DNA of 64,000 nt from Thermohalobaculum sp039513195 (lineage in GTDB: Bacteria > Pseudomonadota > Alphaproteobacteria > Rhodobacterales > Rhodobacteraceae), in the NCBI GenBank assembly GCA_039513195.1, contig JBCCRM010000014.1, forward strand, positions 56,894-120,893, in the 5' to 3' direction. Positions 17,459-25,187 of this stretch are shown here, one piece after another. Under the pieces are notes generated by a model that was not told where the DNA came from, ran no database searches, and saw only the letters and a program-made list of their open reading frames with translations. Numbering within the stretch: position 1 is the first letter of the stretch; each line of letters begins with the position of its first letter. The position numbers and the translations under genes are program-made.

Positions 17459-18637
17459 TCAACGAAGATTTTCCCCCACAAATCGCAGACCTGCCCGCGC
17501 AATAGTCATCTCTTCATCAGTCGGCATGATGTAGCAGCCGACAGTTGAGCCCGGCTCCGAAATCTCCGTCTGGCCCGCCCGGTTCCGCTCCGCATCGAGG
17601 GAGAGGCCGATCCAGCCAAGCCCTCGGCAGACCCGCTCCCTAACCGTGACCGAGTGCTCGCCGATACCAGCCGTGAAGACCAGCGCGTCAAGCCCGCCGA
17701 GCGCGGCTGTAAGGCTGCCGATCTCCCGCTGGATGCGATAGGCAAAGTAGGCGATGGCCTGGTCCGCCGCCTTGGTACCCGCAGACTCAAGCACGCGCAT
17801 GTCCTGACTGAGACCGGATAGCCCCTTGAGACCGGATTGGCGGTAGACGAGGTCGGAGATCTCGGCAGGCGCCATCCCCTCCTGCTCCATCAGGTACAGC
17901 ATCACACCGGGGTCCAGTTGCCCGATGCGCGTGCCCATCGGAAGGCCATCCAGGGCGGAGAATCCCATGGTCGAGCCTTGCGGCACACCGCCCTTCACTG
18001 CGCAGGCGGACGCTCCATTGCCGAGATGGGCGATAACCACGCGGCCAGCCGCCCGGTCCGGCGCGACTTTGGCGAAGGCGCCAGAGACGAAATCATAGGA
18101 CAGCCCGTGGAAGCCGTAGCGCCGCACGCCTTTCTCGTAATAGGCCTGCGGCAGAGCAAAAGTATCGGCGAGCCAGGGTTGGCGCCGGTGAAAGGCGGTG
18201 TCGAAACAGCCGACCTGCACCGCCCGCGGAAACGCCAAGGCTGCGGCCGCGACCCCGGCGAGATTATGCGGCTGGTGCAGCGGTGCGAAGGGGTTCAGGC
18301 TTTCCAGATAGACCAGCACCTCTGCATCCAGGCGCATCGGTTCGGCGAAGCGTGTGCCGCCATGGACGATCCGGTGTCCCACGACCGGAACAGTGGCTCC
18401 CGGCTCCGCATCCTCGATCAGCGCCAGGATCTCGGCTAGTGCGCCGTCATGGTCGCCAATCTCCGGCGCTGGACGGTCGGCAATCTTTTGACCGCCCGCC
18501 TTCGCCTCGATCCGTGGCTCAGCCCCGATGCCCTCAACCTGGCCACGCAATCGTTCCACCGGCTCTGCCTCGGCCGCGAAGAGCGCGAATTTGATCGAAG
18601 ATGACCCAGCATTCAGGGTCAGGATGAGATCTGGCAT
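17459..18637 (-). CDS. ackA: Acetate kinase
   Basis: Interconverts acetate plus ATP and acetyl phosphate plus ADP. The 392-residue product begins MPDLILTLNAGSSSIKFALF, which contains the acetokinase signature LTLNAGSSSIKF. The second signature is present as VIAHLGNGASACAV near residue 200, and FTAGIGEHS occurs near the C-terminus. The ATG at 18637 with ATTGGGGGCGCC upstream fits the conserved start; an upstream extension of the frame does not. No phosphotransacetylase gene is adjacent, although pta-ack pairs are common. In a phototroph it would handle acetate assimilation or overflow. Confidence 0.95.
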   Translation of the reverse strand: MPDLILTLNAGSSSIKFALFAAEAEPVERLRGQVEGIGAEPRIEAKAGGQKIADRPAPEIGDHDGALAEILALIEDAEPGATVPVVGHRIVHGGTRFAEPMRLDAEVLVYLESLNPFAPLHQPHNLAGVAAAALAFPRAVQVGCFDTAFHRRQPWLADTFALPQAYYEKGVRRYGFHGLSYDFVSGAFAKVAPDRAAGRVVIAHLGNGASACAVKGGVPQGSTMGFSALDGLPMGTRIGQLDPGVMLYLMEQEGMAPAEISDLVYRQSGLKGLSGLSQDMRVLESAGTKAADQAIAYFAYRIQREIGSLTAALGGLDALVFTAGIGEHSVTVRERVCRGLGWIGLSLDAERNRAGQTEISEPGSTVGCYIMPTDEEMTIARAGLRFVGENLR

Positions 18638-18937
18638 GGCGCCCCCAATCCGTGCCGCCCGGCAGCACGCCCGACCCTGTGTGGGGCACGTCCGGACGGC
18701 ATAGATGCACCCTTGCGGCAGACTTGTGCAAGGAGGCCACACGTCACGGGCGATTGTACCGACAGGCCGACGGACCGCCCAAACCCCCGCGTGTGGACAG
18801 CAGTCGGCAACGAACTCCGCCTTCTGATTTCCGGGGTTGAGCCGGCACAGTGCAGTTGCGTATCTAGGGGCCGGGGCGTTGCATTCTCCTGGCCACCCGG
18901 CCGGGAAGATGCGCGCGGTCGAGCGGGAGAAGACGGA
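18638..18937. promoter_or_regulatory. Divergent promoter region between ackA and the spermidine-synthase-like gene
   Basis: 300 bases without a gene that I can support. Open frames run through it on both strands, but their composition is that of noncoding DNA and none carries family motifs. Promoters for the two divergent genes must lie here. No clear consensus or palindromic operator was seen. Confidence 0.4.
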
Positions 18938-19879
18938 ATGAACCCCACGCGCCTGGCGCTTGTCTCGCTCTTCTTCGCAGGCCTATCGCTCATCGGACCG
19001 CAGGCGAGCGCACAGTCCGATGGCGAGCTGCTGGAAAGCCGCGAGTCCCTTTACAATAACATTTATGTCTACCGGCAACAGGATGGCCTGATCACCATGC
19101 TGTTCGGCAAGAATCGCCGGTTCTGGACCGAAAGCGCCTATGATCCGAACGACGCTCGTGCCCTGCCGGTGCGCTATACGCGCTACATGACAGTGGCGCT
19201 GGCCTATCCGGAAACGCTGGGATCGGTGCTGGAGATCGGCCTCGGCGGCGGGCGGACCGCAGCCTATCTGAACCTGCATATGCCGGAGCTGCCGATCACC
19301 TCGGTCGAACTGGACGGCGAGGTGATCGAGCTGGCCGAGGAGTATTTCGACGTCGTCCCGTCCGACACGCTGCGCTTGGTCGAGAAGGATGGCAGGCTCT
19401 ACCTCGCTGCGAACCGAGACACCCACGACCTGATCCTTGTCGACGCCTATCGCGGCCCCTTCGTGCCATTCCATCTGTTGACCAAGGAGTTCTTCGAGAT
19501 CGCGCGCGACCGCCTCAGCCCAGGGGGGATCCTGGTTCAGAACATCGAGCCGACGACCATGCTGTTCGAAGCAACGGTGGTGACGTTGAAAAGCGTCTTT
19601 GATGTCGTCGAGTTGTTCGATGCCCGTGGCAATATCGTTGCTATCGCCTACGACGGGCCCGAGCGCAAAGGCGCCGATCTGGCCAACCGCGCGAGGGCGC
19701 TGCAGCAGGCACATGGCTTCAAGTACCCGCTACCGACACTGCTGAAGGATCGGCGGATCGTCGCCAATCTGCCGGAGGGCGAGCCCCTCGTCGATGACTT
19801 CGCACCGGTCGAGATGCTCAAGGCTATCGAGCGCCACAATGCCGGCATCGACGGGCTGGTCGAGGACCCGACCCAGTGA
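18938..19879 (+). CDS. Secreted spermidine-synthase-like methyltransferase-fold protein
   Basis: A 313-residue protein with an N-terminal signal sequence (LALVSLFFAGLSLIGPQASA) and a Rossmann fold of the spermidine synthase class. Recognisable parts are LGSVLEIGLGGGRTAAYL (glycine-rich nucleotide site), VELDGEVIELAEEYF and HDLILVDAYRG. A signal peptide is unexpected for a cytosolic polyamine enzyme. It occurs in the class where this domain is paired with or fused to a multi-span membrane domain. The next gene encodes exactly that domain and overlaps by 4 bases (GTGA). Enzymatic function in polyamine synthesis is doubtful. Confidence 0.75.
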   Translation: MNPTRLALVSLFFAGLSLIGPQASAQSDGELLESRESLYNNIYVYRQQDGLITMLFGKNRRFWTESAYDPNDARALPVRYTRYMTVALAYPETLGSVLEIGLGGGRTAAYLNLHMPELPITSVELDGEVIELAEEYFDVVPSDTLRLVEKDGRLYLAANRDTHDLILVDAYRGPFVPFHLLTKEFFEIARDRLSPGGILVQNIEPTTMLFEATVVTLKSVFDVVELFDARGNIVAIAYDGPERKGADLANRARALQQAHGFKYPLPTLLKDRRIVANLPEGEPLVDDFAPVEMLKAIERHNAGIDGLVEDPTQ

Positions 19880-20490
19880 CCACCGATACGCAGTACCGCC
19901 TCGGCCTCTACGCCAACGGTTTCGTCCTCGGCTTTGTTTTGATGGGCTTCGAGATGCTGTCGAGCCGATATCTCAACCCGTGGTTCGGCAGCGGAATTTT
20001 CACTTGGGCGGCGCTGATCTCGGTGACGCTGTTCGCATTGATGCTCGGTTATTACCTCGGCGGAATGCTGGTCGACCGAATGCCCCGGGCCTGGGTGCTG
20101 GGCGCCGCGCTGGTCGCGGCCGCGGCCTCCATGGCCCTGACGCCGATGCTGATCGACCCGGTGATCCAAAGCGTGATGGTGAATATCGGCGATGGCGGCG
20201 GCGGGGTGATCGCGGCCTCGCTGGTGATCCTGCTGGTACCGCTGACGATCATCGCCTTCTATTCGCCGTTCTGCGTGCGCCTCTTGCTTCGCTCGGTTGC
20301 GACGACGGGCCGGCAGACCGGCGCGGTCTATGCGATCAACACCATGGGCAATATCCTCGGCACGCTGGTGACATCCTTCGTGCTGATCCCCAGCTTTGGT
20401 ACCCGGGTCATCACCTATGCCTTTGCCGTGATTGTGTTGCTCTCTGCCTTTTGGCTGATCCGACTGAGCCGGTTAGAGGACGCCTCGTGA
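19876..20490 (+). CDS. Seven-span membrane partner of the spermidine-synthase-like protein
   Basis: A 204-residue integral membrane protein with about six to seven spans. It carries the motifs FEMLSSRYLNPWFGSGIFTWAA (seen as EMLSSRYLNPWFG) and VYAINTMGNILGTLVTSF, which are the hallmark of the membrane half of fused spermidine synthase-like proteins (GAxY.NTlGs-type signature). It starts with GTG overlapping the previous stop, and its own stop overlaps the next GTG start. In many genomes the two halves are one polypeptide; here they are separate but coupled. Transport or membrane recruitment of the partner is plausible but unproven. Confidence 0.75.
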   Translation: MTTDTQYRLGLYANGFVLGFVLMGFEMLSSRYLNPWFGSGIFTWAALISVTLFALMLGYYLGGMLVDRMPRAWVLGAALVAAAASMALTPMLIDPVIQSVMVNIGDGGGGVIAASLVILLVPLTIIAFYSPFCVRLLLRSVATTGRQTGAVYAINTMGNILGTLVTSFVLIPSFGTRVITYAFAVIVLLSAFWLIRLSRLEDAS

Positions 20491-21395
20491 CCCGGGCGAG
20501 CCTGGCCGGGCTGGCGCTGCTCGCGGCCCTCCCCGCCCGGGCAGAGGAAACGGTGCTCCGCGGCAGCTACACCGAGGGGCCGTTTTGGGTCGGCGAAAGG
20601 CTTTATTATGCTGAGATGTATCGCGACCGAGTGATAACCTGGACCGAGGCAGGCGGCGCGGCGGTGTTTTGGGAGCGGCCGGGCTGCGGGCCGACCTCGA
20701 TTGCGCCTTACCGGGCGGGCTTTTTGGTCCTTTGCCATCTCGACCCCTCGATTGTGGCCGTCGATGCGGAGGGCAAGACGCTACAGGCCTTCGGAGAGGA
20801 TGCCGAGGGTGCGAAGTTGCAAAATCCCAATGACAGTGCTGCGGGCCCTGGCGGCGGCGTCTACTTCTCAGATCCCGGGCGCTTCAGAAAGGGCGCGCCG
20901 AAGACCGGTAGGGTCATGCATCTCTCTGCCACGGGAGCGTTGCGGGCCGTGGCAGAAGGGCTCGACTACCCCAATGGCATCGCGTTCGATGCGGGTGCCC
21001 AGCAGATCCTCGTCTCTGAACACCTGGCGCGGCGAGTGCTGAGCTACCCGGTAATGGCCGATGGCAGCCTTGGCGAGCCAGAAACCCTGATCGATCTCGA
21101 TACGGCTGGGCTTTCCCCGCCCAATTATGCCGAGGCCGGGCCGGATGGTGTGGAAATTGCGCCCGACGGCACGATCTGGGTGCCGGACTATGGCGAAGGG
21201 CGGATCCTCGCAATCGGGCAGGATGGCCTCCGCGTGGTCGAGGTGAAGACCCCCTTCGTAACCAATGTCGCCGTCTCGCCCGGTGGGATGGTCGCGATCA
21301 CCGGCGCCTATGACAATGCGCGCCCGCCCTTTCCGAGTATTGTGTCGATCCTCCCTCAGGCATCCCTAGGGCGGCGGCTGCAGCCCGTACCCTAG
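20487..21395 (+). CDS. Secreted SMP-30/gluconolactonase-like beta-propeller protein
   Basis: A 302-residue protein beginning at GTG 20487 (4-base overlap with the preceding gene). The signal peptide LAGLALLAALPARA is followed by a six-bladed propeller with the SMP-30 patterns GSYTEGPFWVGERLYYAEM, shown here by EGPFWVGERLYYAE, NPNDSAAGPGGGVYFSDPG and GLDYPNGIAFDAG. These place the metal-binding glutamate and asparagines. Such proteins hydrolyse sugar lactones or related esters. Coupling to the two upstream genes suggests a shared periplasmic process. The last 20 residues extend beyond the usual end. Confidence 0.82.
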   Translation: MTRASLAGLALLAALPARAEETVLRGSYTEGPFWVGERLYYAEMYRDRVITWTEAGGAAVFWERPGCGPTSIAPYRAGFLVLCHLDPSIVAVDAEGKTLQAFGEDAEGAKLQNPNDSAAGPGGGVYFSDPGRFRKGAPKTGRVMHLSATGALRAVAEGLDYPNGIAFDAGAQQILVSEHLARRVLSYPVMADGSLGEPETLIDLDTAGLSPPNYAEAGPDGVEIAPDGTIWVPDYGEGRILAIGQDGLRVVEVKTPFVTNVAVSPGGMVAITGAYDNARPPFPSIVSILPQASLGRRLQPVP

Positions 21396-21511
21396 CGTCC
21401 GTTGCGCTGAGCCGATGGCGGGCCGCGGTCTCAGCTTCGCTCGCGGACGATCCGCCTCGACAAGCCTCGCACCGCCGCGCCATAGTCGGGCATTGCTCTG
21501 GGGAGGACCGG

Positions 21512-22342
21512 ATGGATTGGACGCAAGTCACCGGCTGGGATGACGCCTATGACAACCGCGGCAACACGCCGGGATGGGAGGATATTCCACCTCGTTGGGC
21601 GCGCGACGCCGCGGCCTATCGCGAGACGCTGACAGCAGCGGGCCGGGCGCGGCTCGACATTCCCTATGGCGACGCGGAGCGGGAAAAGCTCGACCTCTTT
21701 CTGCCGGACGGGGCGCCCGCCGGGCTGGTCGTTTTCATCCATGGCGGCTACTGGCGATCGTTTCATCGCACCGATTGGTCCCATTATGCCGCCGGCGCCG
21801 TGGATCGGGGCTGGGCCGTGGCGATGCCGTCCTACACCTTGGCGCCGGATGCGCGAATTGCGGAGATCACCCGACAGATGAGCACCGCGCTCAACCGTGT
21901 GGCGCGCGAAATCGCGGGGCCTATCAGGCTCATGGGTCATTCCGCCGGCGGGCATCTTGCTGCGCGGATGATCTGCACCGACACCAGGGTCGCGCCGGAG
22001 GTGCTGGACCGGGTCGAGCATGTGATGCCGATCAGCTGCCTCGCCGATCTGCGCCCACTTCTCGAGCTCGCCGCCAATGCCGAGTTCTTCCGCATGGACG
22101 AGATGGAGGCCGCGACCGAGAGCCCGGCGCTCCACACCCCTGTGGGCCGTATGCGCGTGACGGTCTGGGTCGGCGGCGACGAGCGCCCGGAATTCATCCG
22201 GCAATCCGAACTTCTCGCGAATGTCTGGACCGGCTTCGGCCTCGCCACGCGCTTCGTAAACGATCCCGGCCACAACCACTTCACCGTGATCGATGCGCTC
22301 GCCGAGGCGGAGAGCGCGATCACCGCAGCGCTGTTCGACTAG
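21512..22342 (+). CDS. Alpha/beta hydrolase, kynurenine formamidase-like
   Basis: A 276-residue cytoplasmic hydrolase. The oxyanion motif HGGYWRSFHR and the nucleophile elbow GHSAGGHLAAR are visible, with a C-terminal catalytic histidine in GHNHFTVID. HGGYW plus GHSAGG is the combination of the arylformamidase-like esterase group. Kynurenine formamidase or a carbamate/ester hydrolase are both possible; no tryptophan-degradation genes are adjacent. GGGGAGGA precedes the ATG at a suitable distance. It precedes the AsnC-domain gene by 10 bases on the same strand. Confidence 0.78.
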   Translation: MDWTQVTGWDDAYDNRGNTPGWEDIPPRWARDAAAYRETLTAAGRARLDIPYGDAEREKLDLFLPDGAPAGLVVFIHGGYWRSFHRTDWSHYAAGAVDRGWAVAMPSYTLAPDARIAEITRQMSTALNRVAREIAGPIRLMGHSAGGHLAARMICTDTRVAPEVLDRVEHVMPISCLADLRPLLELAANAEFFRMDEMEAATESPALHTPVGRMRVTVWVGGDERPEFIRQSELLANVWTGFGLATRFVNDPGHNHFTVIDALAEAESAITAALFD

Positions 22343-22352
22343 GGGATCGGCC

Positions 22353-22589
22353 ATGCACTGCGTCTTCGTGCAACTGCGCTGCCGCCCCGGCCGCACCTAC
22401 GCTGTGGCCGACGCGATTTGGGAGCGGGAGATCGTCTCGGAACTCTACTCGACCAGCGGCGACTGGGACCTGCTGATGAAGATCTATATCCCCGACGGCG
22501 AGGATATCGGCCGCTACATGAACGAAAAACTCTTGGATATCGACGGGATCGACCGGTCGCTCACCACGCTGACTTTCAAGGCGTTTTGA
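22353..22589 (+). CDS. Stand-alone AsnC/Lrp ligand-binding (RAM) domain protein
   Basis: A 78-residue protein starting MHCVFVQLRCRPGRTYAVAD. It is a complete RAM domain (beta-alpha-beta-beta-alpha-beta) with the glycine-containing turn TSGDWDLLMKI, but it has no DNA-binding domain. Such stand-alone domains bind amino acids and form oligomers. The start has GGGGATCGGCC upstream. It sits between the formamidase-like hydrolase (10 bases upstream) and the Rieske oxygenase (147 bases downstream) and could sense an amino acid related to the hydrolase substrate. That link is inference. Confidence 0.8.
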   Translation: MHCVFVQLRCRPGRTYAVADAIWEREIVSELYSTSGDWDLLMKIYIPDGEDIGRYMNEKLLDIDGIDRSLTTLTFKAF

Positions 22590-22736
22590 TTGTCTCAGGG
22601 GCTGCGTCCCGACACGAAAACGAATGGTCGCGTTTTGTCGGGGAATATGGTCTTTTCCCGAAACGGTGAGGCACCGCCGGTGCACAGGGACCAACCGCGC
22701 CGCCCGAAAAGAGCAGAGGCGCGGCGGAGGGGAGCG

Positions 22737-23846
22737 ATGACCGAACAGCCAGCCTCGCACCGCTTTCTGAGCGGAGAGGAAAATCCCGTCCCGCAGCCAC
22801 ACCAGGACGATCCCTTCATTCGGGGTCTCTGGTATGTGGCGATGCCAAGCCGGGAGCTGAAGCCCGGCAAAATGGTCGCGAAAACTCTTTTGGGCGATCC
22901 GATTCTCTTCGCCCGGCGCAGCGATGGCTCGGTCTTCGCGATCAGGGATCTGTGCCCGCATCGCGGCATTCCCCTGCGCTTCGGTCGCTTCGACGGACAA
23001 ACGATCAGCTGCGGCTATCACGGCTGGCGGTTCGATGGCGCCGGGCGTTGTGTCGAAATCCCCTCGCTGGTCGACCAGAGTCAGGCGAATGTCGCGCGGA
23101 TCCGCTGCGGCGCCTATCCCTGTGCGGATCGCCAGGGCCTTATTTGGATCTTTATGCCGGACGCCGCTGTGCCGGCCGACGCGGCACCCGATGCGCCAGA
23201 GCCGTTCCCAGATTTTGAGGACGATGCGCCGAAAGCGGCGGTCACGCTCCTCTATGAAAGCGACTACGACAATGCCGCTTTTGGGATGATGGACCCAGCC
23301 CATATCGCCTATGTCCACTCCGCCTGGTGGCTGAAACGCACCGAAGCAACGCTGAAGATCAAGGAAAAGGCATTCGAGCCGGCGGATCGGGGGTGGCGGA
23401 TGGCGCCGCATCCGATCCGCAATGTGACGCCGTTTCACCGCCTTTTGGGCCGGGATGTCCGAACCGAGATCATCATCCGCCTGCCCGGTTTTCGGATCGA
23501 GCGGGTGTTCGGCGAGCGGCACCAGCTCTTGAACCTCCTCGCTATCACCCCGATCGACGGCAAGCGTACGCAAATGTTTCAAGCGCTTTGGTGGTCGATG
23601 CCTTGGCTCGACTTCATGGCCCCCTTGGTGCGGGCGGGAGCGCGGCGGTTCCTGTCCCAGGACGGCGATATCATCGTGAAGCAGAATGTCGGTCTGGCCT
23701 ATAATCCTAGACAGATGCTGGTCGCAGACGCGGATGCGCAGATGAAGTGGTGGCTGCGGCTAAAGCATGAGTGGCGCGCCCACCGACGGGAAGGCAGGCC
23801 CTTTGCGAACCCGGTCAAAGCCAAAACCCTTCGCTTTCGCAGCTAG
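22737..23846 (+). CDS. Rieske [2Fe-2S] non-haem iron oxygenase, function unassigned
   Basis: A 369-residue oxygenase alpha subunit. The Rieske cluster ligands are CPHRG and CGYHGW (C-x-H ... C-x-x-H). The catalytic iron site is suggested by DNAAFGMMDPAHIAYVH, with two histidines and an aspartate. The start at 22737 follows GGAGGGGAGCG. The length and the DPAHxxYVH pattern resemble single-component-type oxygenases of the pheophorbide/aromatic group more than dioxygenases with a beta subunit. It lies at the edge of the photosynthesis cluster, convergent with bchP, so a role in pigment or quinone modification or breakdown is conceivable but not shown. Confidence 0.82.
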   Translation: MTEQPASHRFLSGEENPVPQPHQDDPFIRGLWYVAMPSRELKPGKMVAKTLLGDPILFARRSDGSVFAIRDLCPHRGIPLRFGRFDGQTISCGYHGWRFDGAGRCVEIPSLVDQSQANVARIRCGAYPCADRQGLIWIFMPDAAVPADAAPDAPEPFPDFEDDAPKAAVTLLYESDYDNAAFGMMDPAHIAYVHSAWWLKRTEATLKIKEKAFEPADRGWRMAPHPIRNVTPFHRLLGRDVRTEIIIRLPGFRIERVFGERHQLLNLLAITPIDGKRTQMFQALWWSMPWLDFMAPLVRAGARRFLSQDGDIIVKQNVGLAYNPRQMLVADADAQMKWWLRLKHEWRAHRREGRPFANPVKAKTLRFRS

Positions 23847-23848
23847 CC

Positions 23849-23883
23849 GGGCTGCCGGCGCGGCCCGCGGCAGGGGGCAGCCC
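23849..23883. terminator. Possible bidirectional hairpin between convergent genes
   Basis: GGGCTGCC (23849-23856) pairs with GGCAGCCC (23876-23883) just after the Rieske gene stop. There is no T-run, so intrinsic termination is uncertain. It lies in the 97-base gap before the end of bchP on the other strand. Confidence 0.45.
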
Positions 23884-23943
23884 CGCCATTGCGGCCAGGC
23901 GCTCATTTCTGGCGGGCGGGTGAGCCTCGGGCCGCGACGGCGC

Positions 23944-25185
23944 TTAGGTGCCAACACCCCCGGGCTCTGCCCGGCGCGCCGTCTCCCGGCCCCAAGCGGG
24001 AACCAGTCCGGCAAGATGCAAGACATTCTTCCAGAAGATCCGTGCATGGGCGAGCGGCCGCGCCTTCACAAGCTCCTTGTTCATATACGCGTCGAATGTC
24101 AGTTCCTGCACATCAACATCTTGGCAGATCGCCACAAAGCGTTCCCGCCGCGCATCCGTGGTGTACCAATAGTCCTGCATCTTCCTTAGGATCCAAAACA
24201 CCCCGCCATGGGTGCGCATGAATTGCCTCCTGGCGCCGGCAAGGGCCGTTGCCCGCCTGGTGGCGAGAGCCTCGTCCACCGCCTGCGCCGCACAGCGCCC
24301 TCCGAACATGGCATAGAAGATCCCCTCCCCCGAGGACGGGGCCACGACCCCCGCAGCATCGCCGGCCAGTACGACATCGCGGCCGTTGTCCCAGCGCTTC
24401 AGCGGCTGCAGAGGGATCGGCGCACCTTCCTTCCGCAGGGTCTCGACCCGGTCGAGCCCCGCCATCACGCGCAGATCCCGGGTTGCGCCTTTGACGGAGA
24501 TGCCGTCCTGCTCGGTCCCCATCCCGACACTGGCACAGGGCCCATGGGGGAATACCCAGCCATAGAAATCCGGCGAGATCCGGCCGTCATAATAGACGTC
24601 GCAGCGATCCGGCTCGTAGTCGCAGCCAGAGCGGGGCGCGCGGACGATCTCGTGGTAGGCGATCACATAGGGGATTGAATCGCCGCCAGGGACGGCGTCG
24701 CGTGCTACATTCGACCGGGCGCCGTCGGCCCCGATAATCGTCCGGGCCCGGATCCGCCGCGGGCGTCCCCCATGGCCTTCGGCCTTCGGGCGCCACATCA
24801 CCATGGCAATGCCGTCAGCGTCCCGCTCCAGCGACTGATAGGTGCCCGTCAGCCGCACCGCACCGTTTGCGCAAGCCCGGGCCCGCAGCCATTCGTCGAA
24901 ATCCTCACGGTCGACCATGCCGACGAAGCCGCCCTTGATCGGAATATCGACGTAGTGGTGCTTCGGAGAGATGATCCGCGCCTTCTTTATCTTCGCGACC
25001 AGCAGATCTTCCGGTACCCCGAACATATCTATGGCCCGGGGCGGGATCGCGCCGCCGCACGGTTTGATCCGCCCGGCCCGATCCAAGAGCGCAACCTTGC
25101 GCCCCGCCAAAGCTAGATCGTTGGCCGCCGTCGCCCCCGCCGGCCCCCCGCCCACGACAAGGCAGTCGAAGATCTCGTCGCTCAT
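23944..25185 (-). CDS. bchP: Geranylgeranyl bacteriochlorophyll reductase
   Basis: Reduces the geranylgeranyl tail of bacteriochlorophyll to phytyl in three NADPH-dependent steps. The 413-residue flavoprotein has the FAD-binding motif VVGGGPAGATAA at the N-terminus, the second conserved motif IIGADGARSNVAR, and GDAAGVVAPSSGEGIFYAM, typical of the BchP/ChlP family. The ATG at 25185 has GGAG seven bases upstream. An ATG at 25191 overlaps the bch2 stop by 4 bases and is the alternative start. It is third in the minus-strand set bchG-bch2-bchP, the standard order in purple bacteria. Confidence 0.95.
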   Translation of the reverse strand: MSDEIFDCLVVGGGPAGATAANDLALAGRKVALLDRAGRIKPCGGAIPPRAIDMFGVPEDLLVAKIKKARIISPKHHYVDIPIKGGFVGMVDREDFDEWLRARACANGAVRLTGTYQSLERDADGIAMVMWRPKAEGHGGRPRRIRARTIIGADGARSNVARDAVPGGDSIPYVIAYHEIVRAPRSGCDYEPDRCDVYYDGRISPDFYGWVFPHGPCASVGMGTEQDGISVKGATRDLRVMAGLDRVETLRKEGAPIPLQPLKRWDNGRDVVLAGDAAGVVAPSSGEGIFYAMFGGRCAAQAVDEALATRRATALAGARRQFMRTHGGVFWILRKMQDYWYTTDARRERFVAICQDVDVQELTFDAYMNKELVKARPLAHARIFWKNVLHLAGLVPAWGRETARRAEPGGVGT

Positions 25186-25187
25186 AG

